Shown here: one piece after another, positions 5,836-10,266 of the stretch | How the letters are laid out: each line of letters begins with the position of its first letter | How positions within the stretch are numbered: the stretch's first letter is position 1 | Assembly (NCBI GenBank): GCA_900542395.1 | Contig: UQNM01000077.1 | Span: 1-10,266, forward strand | Length of the DNA stretch: 10,266 nucleotides | Direction of reading: 5' to 3' | DNA from: an uncultured Eubacteriales bacterium | GTDB taxonomy: Bacteria > Bacillota > Clostridia > Christensenellales > Aristaeellaceae | Program-made: the position numbers and the translations under genes | Notes under the pieces: generated by a model | What the model saw: only the letters and a program-made list of their open reading frames with translations | Told to the model about the DNA's origin: nothing | Database searches by the model: none

Positions 5836-8103
5836 TTACTTCAGTTCAACAAAATACAGCATGCCGCCCGTCGTGCCGACGACAATCTCGTTGCCGTAAG
5901 CCGCCGGGGAAGCCTGAATCGCGCTGCCAAGATTGAGCGTGCTGAGGGTCGTTCCGCTAAAACCGTCCATCAGGCGCAGCGTGCCGCCGTCGTCGCCCAT
6001 GACGATGTAGCTCTTGCCGTCGCGCTGATACAGCCCAATCGGGGAAGACTTGGAATCCACATCCAGCGGCTGATTCCATACTTCCTCGCCGGTCGTCTTA
6101 TCCAGCGCATACACGACCGCGCAGATGCTCTTGTCATCCAGCTCGACGTGGTTCACGTTGAAGATGATCAGGTCGTTGATTTCACCCTCGCCGACGAGCG
6201 GAGAAGCCATCACGCCCGCGTAGGAACCGGCCTTCGCGTCCTTGCTGGCATACTTGCCCTTGATCGCGCTCTGACATTCCCAGACGATGTCGCCGGTCAG
6301 CGCGTCGATCTTCAGCAGTCGAATCTGCGCGCTGCGCCCCGTCTTGCCCAGCGCCGTGCCGGTGTACAGGTATACGCCGCCGTCTTCTTCCGTTTCCAGC
6401 GCCGGCGTGCACATCATGCTCTCGCCCAGATCAATGGCCCAGACCGCCTGCATCGTGTTCATGTCCACGCACTGGAGGATGCCCGTGTCGTCGCCATAGT
6501 ACGCATAATCGCCGTAGCTGGCCACGCCGCCGGTGATCCCCTGCTTGAAATCCCTGACGCTGCCGGTATAGCCGTATGCGGTCTTCACCGGGTTGACGGA
6601 GATCGTCGCATTGTTCAGATCGAACGAGGTATTCATCGCCAGCGTGTAGAGCAGGCCGTTCTTGGCGGTGTACACAAGCGTATCCGAGCCGCTTTCCACG
6701 ATGGAAGACGGTGCGACGGCGTCCTCCTTGCCCAGCGCGGCCTCGTCCTTGCTGGTTTCAAAGTCGATCATCTTCTGATTGATCAGGTTGTAAATGCGCA
6801 TGCCGATAATGCCGGTGTAGGCGGAGGTCGCCTCCACATTCTGGCCGACATACAGCAGCGGATAACCGTAGGGATTGACGCTGGCCGTCACGCCGACCGG
6901 CAGACCGATATCAATCGCCGGGCGGGAATACGCCTTCGTGTCCAAATCGTAGAAGTAAATCTTGCCGTCATCGGAGGGAACGATGACCTCCTTCATCGCC
7001 GTCGTGTTCTTCGACTCATCCGCGATGTTCATCATCTCGCGGATGTTCTTGTACCACTTGACGATCAGCGGCTGGCTGCCGAAGCCAAAGCCGGTGTATG
7101 TGTTATCCAGTCTGGAGGTGCGCATGCCGCGGACGACGGAAAGCTGCTCCTCCGTCACCTCGACCGTGCCGTATGCCGCGTTCTGGCGAAGCGGGCCGCC
7201 GCGGAAGGTCAGCACACCGCCCTGCGCGCTGTACTTGTTCGGGTCGCCCATGCTGACGGTTTCGCTGCTGGCATAGGTATCGACCTTCTGCCCGCCGGAA
7301 ACGATGAAGCTGCTCTTGAGCACATTCTCCGGCAGAGCGTTTTCCGATGCGGACGCCTTTTCAGCCCGATAGGGAACCGGGGTGGGCGTCGGGGTCGGCG
7401 TAGGCGTCGGAGACGCGGTCGGCGTGGCCGTGGGCGCTGCCGTCGGGGTGGCCGTCGGCGTTGCGGTCGGCGTCGCCGTGGGTGTGGCCGTCGGGGTAGC
7501 CGTCGGTGTTGCGGTCGGCGTCGCCGTCGGGGTGGCCGTCGGCGTTGCGGCCGGCGTGGCCGTGGGCGCAGTCGTCGGCGTGGCGGTCGGCTCAGCCGTC
7601 GGCGCAGTTGTAGGCGCTGCCGTCGGCGTGGCGGTCGGCTCAGCCGTGGGCGTCGCCGTCGGGGCAGTCGTCGGCGTGGCGGTCGGCTCAATCGTCGGCG
7701 TTATAGTCGGCTCAGCCGTGGCCATGATGCCGATTCTGGCGAGAATGTCGTCCTTCTGCGCCGGGAATACAATCCAGCCCAGCGCAAACACAACGATGAC
7801 GATCAGCAGCAAAATGATGATGCCGATCAGGCATCCCGTTTTGTCGCCCTTCCCGCGCTTCTTTCCGCCTTTTTTGCGGCGCGGCTCGTCGTCAAAATCA
7901 TCGTATTCATCCTCCCAGACCTGACGCTGCACGCTGCTCTGCGCGGGCTTGCGCACCTCGCTGCGAGGCTGGCGCGCCTCTTCCTGAGGCTTCGCCTCCT
8001 CCGGCTGGAAGGAATCCGTATAATCCTCGCTGATTACCGTTCTTTGCACGTCGGCGCGTCTGCGTCTTCTGGGCGCAGGCGTTCCGTTCTTCTGTTCGTC
8101 CAA
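5836..8103 (-). CDS. Membrane-anchored PQQ-type beta-propeller protein with Thr/Pro/Ala stalk
   Basis: Function is not known. The predicted protein has 755 residues. About 1-90 are charged and probably disordered, with RRRRR (12-16) and GGKKRGKGDK (79-88). One membrane helix spans about 91-114 (CLIGIIILLLIVIVVFALGW...), so the basic N-terminus stays inside and the rest is outside. Residues 130-244 are a TATP-type low-complexity stalk. From about 265 to the end lies a repeat domain with blade motifs of the PQQ/BamB-like type: KIDALTGDIVW (598-608), VYALDKTTGEEVW (664-676), GDDGGTLRLMDGFSG (703-717) and a final GTTGGMLYFVEL. Such propellers usually bind proteins or ligands; no enzyme residues were recognised. 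The start chosen is TTG 8103 because GAGGTG (8115-8110) lies 6 bases upstream; a GTG at 8112 in the same frame overlaps that site and would add three residues. It has its own promoter and terminator, so it is probably a single-gene unit. Confidence 0.85.
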   Translation of the reverse strand: MDEQKNGTPAPRRRRRADVQRTVISEDYTDSFQPEEAKPQEEARQPRSEVRKPAQSSVQRQVWEDEYDDFDDEPRRKKGGKKRGKGDKTGCLIGIIILLLIVIVVFALGWIVFPAQKDDILARIGIMATAEPTITPTIEPTATPTTAPTATPTAEPTATPTAAPTTAPTAEPTATPTTAPTATPAATPTATPTATPTATPTATPTATPTATPTATPTATPTAAPTATPTASPTPTPTPTPTPVPYRAEKASASENALPENVLKSSFIVSGGQKVDTYASSETVSMGDPNKYSAQGGVLTFRGGPLRQNAAYGTVEVTEEQLSVVRGMRTSRLDNTYTGFGFGSQPLIVKWYKNIREMMNIADESKNTTAMKEVIVPSDDGKIYFYDLDTKAYSRPAIDIGLPVGVTASVNPYGYPLLYVGQNVEATSAYTGIIGMRIYNLINQKMIDFETSKDEAALGKEDAVAPSSIVESGSDTLVYTAKNGLLYTLAMNTSFDLNNATISVNPVKTAYGYTGSVRDFKQGITGGVASYGDYAYYGDDTGILQCVDMNTMQAVWAIDLGESMMCTPALETEEDGGVYLYTGTALGKTGRSAQIRLLKIDALTGDIVWECQSAIKGKYASKDAKAGSYAGVMASPLVGEGEINDLIIFNVNHVELDDKSICAVVYALDKTTGEEVWNQPLDVDSKSSPIGLYQRDGKSYIVMGDDGGTLRLMDGFSGTTLSTLNLGSAIQASPAAYGNEIVVGTTGGMLYFVELK
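7372..7716. repeat. Nested 12-, 36- and 48-base tandem repeats encoding the stalk
   Basis: The stalk-coding DNA is built of 12-base units encoding TATP-type tetrapeptides. Higher-order copies are visible: a 48-base period with near-identical 20-base cores starting at 7574, 7622 and 7670, and a block at about 7445-7550 in which a three-unit motif recurs at spacings of 48 and 36 bases. Synonymous differences mark the units, so duplications of blocks, not only single units, have occurred. Length variation by slippage or recombination is expected. Confidence 0.9.
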
Positions 8104-8141
8104 TTCATACACCTCATTTCAGGCAATCTTCGGTTAGGGAT

Positions 8142-8170
8142 ATTATACATGATGTTCCTCTTTTTCTCAA
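8142..8170 (-). promoter_or_regulatory. Sigma-A promoter of the propeller gene
   Basis: On the minus strand a -35 box TTGAGA (8170-8165) and a consensus -10 box TATAAT (8147-8142) are exactly 17 bases apart. The predicted start is near 8135, leaving a leader of about 30 bases before the TTG start. This is one of the best promoters in the window and implies constitutive expression. Confidence 0.88.
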
Positions 8171-8183
8171 TCCCATTTTATCG

Positions 8184-8209
8184 AAAAGGTGGAAATGCTG
8201 CCACTTTTT
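8184..8209. terminator. Possible bidirectional terminator between divergent units
   Basis: AAAAGGTGG (8184-8192) pairs with CCACTTTTT (8201-8209; one G-U pair) around an 8-base loop, giving A-tract, stem and T-tract on both strands. On the minus strand it could stop transcripts coming from the gene at 8516-8995 before they enter the propeller promoter; on the plus strand the T-run is stronger, but no gene needs it there. The GC core is only four pairs, so strength is uncertain. Confidence 0.4.
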
Positions 8210-8274
8210 CCGCGTAACGCCTGCCCTTTACGGGCATAGAATGAAGAAAGAAATAAAGAAAGGGGCTTGATTGC

Positions 8275-8538
8275 ATGATTTCCCCGTATGCGCTTCTAAA
8301 CGCCAGCCGCCCGAAATCCCCCGCGTCCGTCGTCACGGCCTACGATCTTTTCAGCGCGGTTCAAGGCCATGCCGACGCGCGGGTTCAGCCGCCCGTTCCC
8401 GCCCCGGCGCCCGAACCCGCTCCGCCCGCCCTTCCGCCCCGGCTGCAAGGCGGCCGAACGCACTACATCCGCGAAATCGGTCTGCGGCACAGCAGCGCAG
8501 CGAATCGAACGGTTTTCAGCGCGCCGCCCCTTGACTGA
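8275..8538 (+). CDS. Small Pro/Ala-rich hypothetical protein
   Basis: I do not recognise this 87-residue protein. Residues 1-30 (MISPYALLNASRPKSPASVV... YDLF) look folded or helical; 38-58 are a Pro/Ala linker; 61-80 (GRTHYIREIGLRHSSAANRT) form a basic block that looks more like a conserved motif than random sequence. There is no signal peptide or membrane helix. The ATG has AAAGGGG 9 bases upstream, and third codon positions are GC-rich like the neighbours, which supports a real gene. A CATAGAAT sequence at 8235-8242 resembles a -10 box, but no -35 partner was found. Its last 23 bases overlap the end of the minus-strand gene at 8516-8995. Its size and the overlap leave some doubt. Confidence 0.55.
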   Translation: MISPYALLNASRPKSPASVVTAYDLFSAVQGHADARVQPPVPAPAPEPAPPALPPRLQGGRTHYIREIGLRHSSAANRTVFSAPPLD

Positions 8539-8995
8539 CCTCCCATGCGCCGTTTACATACCTCGCCCCCGGCATGCAGGGCGGCGGCGGCCATCTGCGC
8601 TCCGCCGCCCCGATTGTATCTCCTTCGGCTTGATGGCTCGCGTGCGTCCGCGCATCCTCTCCACGCGTATCCTTTCTTTCTCCTTCCGTTCTTTGGGCGG
8701 ACTGGCGCGCTTCTTCGGCGCGCTCAAACGCGCGGCGCGCCGCCTCGCCCGTATCCATCAGCAGCCGCCCGCCCGAACACACATACGCGCCCAGCAGTCG
8801 GCTTCCTGTGGCCGGATATGTCCGCTCCATCCCGTCGAGCCTGCCTTCGATCGTCTGCGTTTGATCCGCATAAATGACCGCCATTTTCGCCGTTCCCTTT
8901 TCGTTCGGCAGGCGCACGCGCACCTCTTTGTCCCTCGCCATGACGTAGCCGCACGCCTCCCCGTTCCGCCGTTTCAGCACATAGCTCTCTTTCAC
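8516..8995 (-). CDS. Hypothetical protein with C-terminal RWPPPP motif
   Basis: Function unknown. Of 159 residues, 1-85 are rich in short beta-type stretches with a regular pattern (GYVMARDKEVRVRL, AKMAVIYADQ, GRLDGMERTYPATGSRLLGA), suggesting a compact beta domain. Residues 86-130 are highly charged (Glu/Arg/Lys) and likely an exposed helix or linker. The C-terminus carries RWPPPPCMPGARYVNGAWE (134-152), a motif-like tail. There is no signal peptide or membrane helix, so it is probably cytoplasmic. The GTG at 8995 was chosen because a perfect GGGAGGTG (9010-9003) lies 7 bases upstream; the longer frame to 9016 would place that site inside the gene. It is transcribed away from the VanW gene and convergently with the small gene at 8275-8538. 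Confidence 0.75.
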   Translation of the reverse strand: MKESYVLKRRNGEACGYVMARDKEVRVRLPNEKGTAKMAVIYADQTQTIEGRLDGMERTYPATGSRLLGAYVCSGGRLLMDTGEAARRAFERAEEARQSAQRTEGERKDTRGEDARTHASHQAEGDTIGAAERRWPPPPCMPGARYVNGAWEVSQGAAR

Positions 8996-9002
8996 CGTCG
9001 GA

Positions 9003-9010
9003 CACCTCCC
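9003..9010 (-). promoter_or_regulatory. Ribosome binding site deciding the 8995 start
   Basis: GGGAGGTG is an eight-base match to the anti-Shine-Dalgarno complement, 7 bases before GTG 8995. It rules against the upstream GTG at 9016, which has no such site. Confidence 0.8.
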
Positions 9011-9036
9011 GGCCACAAACTATGCGCTTTTGCCGC

Positions 9037-9065
9037 TTGCCTTGCTCGTCGTTTGGGGGTATAAT
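9037..9065 (+). promoter_or_regulatory. Sigma-A promoter of the VanW gene
   Basis: TTGCCT (9037-9042) and a consensus TATAAT (9060-9065) are 17 bases apart. The predicted start near 9072 leaves a leader of about 35 bases, ending in GGAGG (9096-9100) 6 bases before the GTG start at 9107. Confidence 0.8.
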
Positions 9066-9085
9066 AAAAAAACGATACCCTTCAA
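9058..9085 (-). promoter_or_regulatory. Candidate overlapping divergent promoter for the 8516-8995 gene
   Basis: On the minus strand TTGAAG (9085-9080) and TATACC (9063-9058) are 16 bases apart. Each box matches four of six consensus bases. The -10 boxes of the two opposite promoters overlap at 9060-9063, so only one could be used at a time on one DNA molecule. Confidence 0.4.
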
Positions 9086-9106
9086 AACGATTGACGGAGG
9101 CTCTCT

Positions 9107-10180
9107 GTGCGAAAACATTTCTTGCTCCTCTTTTTGCTTTGTCTATGTATGGCCTTCGGCGCGCTCGCAGACACGGGAACGGCTATCTGCATGGAAAAAT
9201 TCATGCAAAACGCCAACGCGGACGGCACGCCGAAAATTCTATATACCGGCGTCGCCAAGATCTCCATGAGCATGCGCAGTCAGGCCGATAAGGACAGCGC
9301 CTCGCTCGGTCTGCTCAAAGAAGGCGAAACCGTCCAGATTTTCGGCTACGATCAGGAATGGCTCTTCTGCTGGCGCAGCGACGTGGGCATTTACTATGTC
9401 GGTCGGCATAATGTGGACGATATTCTCCCCGTGTCGGACGATGTCGCCCCCTATGGCGTTATTCGAAACAGCTATTTGGCCGTTACCGCGGCGGAAACCG
9501 CCCTGTACGCCGCGCCGGACGCAGATTCCGAGCAGCTCGTCACCCTCGCGGCGGATTCCCGCCTGAGCATCTGGCAGATTGAGGACGGCTGGGCGGTCGT
9601 ACCGTATAAGCGCGTCGTCGGCTATCTGTACGTCGGCGATATCAAGCAGCTCGAACCCGTCGCCCCCAACCCCGATTATGCGCAGGCGGGCGACGTCATT
9701 TCCGTCTTCACGACTTTCTATTCGCTGCGCACCTCCGAGCTGAATCTGGGGCGCATGGAAAACATCCGCGTCGGATGCGGCTATATCAACGGAACCTATG
9801 CTTCGGGCTATGTCTTTGATTTTGACGCGGTCGCCGGGCCGTATCGCAAGAGCCGCGGCTACAAGGATTCCCCCGTGCTGATCAACGGCGAATCCGTCGC
9901 GGGCTCGGGCGGCGGCACCTGTCAGGTTTCCACGACGCTTTATAACGCCCTGCTTCAACTCCCGGAGGGCATTTCCATCATCTATCGCCACACGCACGGC
10001 CCCAGCGGCGCGACATATGCCCCGCACGGCGTAGACGCCGCCGTCGGAAGAAGCAGCCCCACGAGCGGCACCATCAAGCTCAACCTCGAATTTCAGAATA
10101 CGTTCGATTTCCCGATCACCATCGACTGCACCGTTCAAAACGGTGCGCTGTGCATCGCCATTCGCAAGGGCGAAAACTAA
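9107..10180 (+). CDS. Exported VanW-family protein with two SH3-like domains
   Basis: The biochemical role of VanW is unknown; the name comes from an accessory gene of vanB-type vancomycin resistance clusters, but most VanW proteins, probably this one too, are ordinary envelope proteins. Of 357 residues, 1-21 form a Sec signal peptide with cleavage likely after ALA (MRKHFLLLFLLCLCMAFGALA's end). Two SH3-like repeats follow at about 46-107 and 122-184, each ending in GIYYVG or GYLYVG; such domains commonly bind peptidoglycan. The VanW domain spans about 197-355 and contains GSGGGTCQVSTTLYNA (266-281, Cys272) and the HTHGPSGATYAPHGVDAAV stretch (295-313). Start is GTG 9107 with GGAGG 6 bases upstream and its own promoter. 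No van resistance genes are nearby. It is monocistronic within the window. Confidence 0.9.
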   Translation: MRKHFLLLFLLCLCMAFGALADTGTAICMEKFMQNANADGTPKILYTGVAKISMSMRSQADKDSASLGLLKEGETVQIFGYDQEWLFCWRSDVGIYYVGRHNVDDILPVSDDVAPYGVIRNSYLAVTAAETALYAAPDADSEQLVTLAADSRLSIWQIEDGWAVVPYKRVVGYLYVGDIKQLEPVAPNPDYAQAGDVISVFTTFYSLRTSELNLGRMENIRVGCGYINGTYASGYVFDFDAVAGPYRKSRGYKDSPVLINGESVAGSGGGTCQVSTTLYNALLQLPEGISIIYRHTHGPSGATYAPHGVDAAVGRSSPTSGTIKLNLEFQNTFDFPITIDCTVQNGALCIAIRKGEN

Positions 10181-10248
10181 AAACAAAACGGGCTGTCAAG
10201 TCCAAACCGAACATTTCAAGAAACAAATATCTAAGCATTTTTGGATAC

Positions 10249-10261
10249 GGGGCTTTGCCCC
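10249..10261. other. Small palindromic hairpin at the window edge
   Basis: GGGGC-TTT-GCCCC follows the VanW gene by about 70 bases, with no T-run visible before the window ends. It may belong to a terminator or a dispersed intergenic repeat cut by the edge. The stretch 10181-10248 otherwise shows nothing recognisable. Confidence 0.3.
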
Positions 10262-10266
10262 ATCGC

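Noticed and set aside
4307..5899. Plus-strand 530-codon open frame
   Set aside because: Antisense shadow of glpK, whose family motifs are unambiguous.
7372..7716. CRISPR array
   Set aside because: The regular repeats are contiguous coding units without unique spacers and encode an in-frame stalk.
7382..7924. Plus-strand 180-codon open frame rich in VGVAVG repeats
   Set aside because: It is the antisense of the Thr/Pro/Ala stalk; the repeats lack stops on both strands. No ribosome site supports it.
6148..8217. Plus-strand 689-codon open frame
   Set aside because: Shadow of the propeller gene caused by GC-rich codon use; the product is Arg/Gly-rich with no domain, and the opposite strand has clear blade motifs, promoter and terminator.
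9107..9170. Lipoprotein signal for the VanW protein
   Set aside because: The signal peptide has cysteines but no proper lipobox at its end; ALA before DTG fits signal peptidase I better.
9239..10186. Minus-strand 315-codon open frame
   Set aside because: Antisense shadow of the VanW gene, which has promoter, ribosome site and signal peptide.

Overview
The window is about 10.3 kb of GC-rich bacterial chromosome carrying housekeeping genes. The organism is most likely a high-GC member of the Clostridia (Firmicutes). This is inferred from the Gram-positive-type DnaG and RpoD, the large-type branched-chain aminotransferase, the VanW/SH3 surface protein, the strong GGAGG-type ribosome binding sites, near-consensus sigma-A promoters, several GTG starts and GC-rich third codon positions. 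Genus cannot be read from the sequence, and there is no sign of phage, insertion sequence or CRISPR.

Left half, all on the minus strand and described in the direction of transcription (right to left). glpK (glycerol kinase, 4262-5758) ends in a stop-proximal hairpin followed by a strong terminator. A 358-base gap (3904-4261) holds inverted repeats and a foldable GC-rich segment. dnaG (primase) and rpoD (primary sigma factor) follow, 6 bases apart, as the conserved replication/transcription pair, ending in a compact terminator at 1005-1026. ilvE (branched-chain aminotransferase, cut by the left window edge) then starts from its own near-perfect promoter at 834-862.

Right half. A large membrane-anchored protein (5836-8103, minus) has a basic cytoplasmic tail, one membrane segment, a roughly 115-residue Thr/Pro/Ala stalk and a PQQ-type beta-propeller. 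It has its own promoter and a strong terminator. Two unrecognised genes follow: a small Pro/Ala-rich protein (8275-8538, plus) and a 159-residue protein (8516-8995, minus), whose 3' ends overlap convergently by 23 bases. From the short gap upstream of the latter, a VanW-family exported protein with two SH3-like domains (9107-10180, plus) is transcribed divergently.

The genes do not form a single pathway. dnaG-rpoD is a core information-processing unit; ilvE and glpK are metabolic singletons. The PQQ-propeller and VanW proteins are probably envelope proteins facing outward. The most interesting material is non-standard: the structured leader and overlapping small reading frame before dnaG, a pair of near-identical terminator sequences in inverted orientation between rpoD and ilvE, the nested repeats in the stalk, and the overlapping convergent pair of unknown genes. 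No clearly new multi-gene system is visible.
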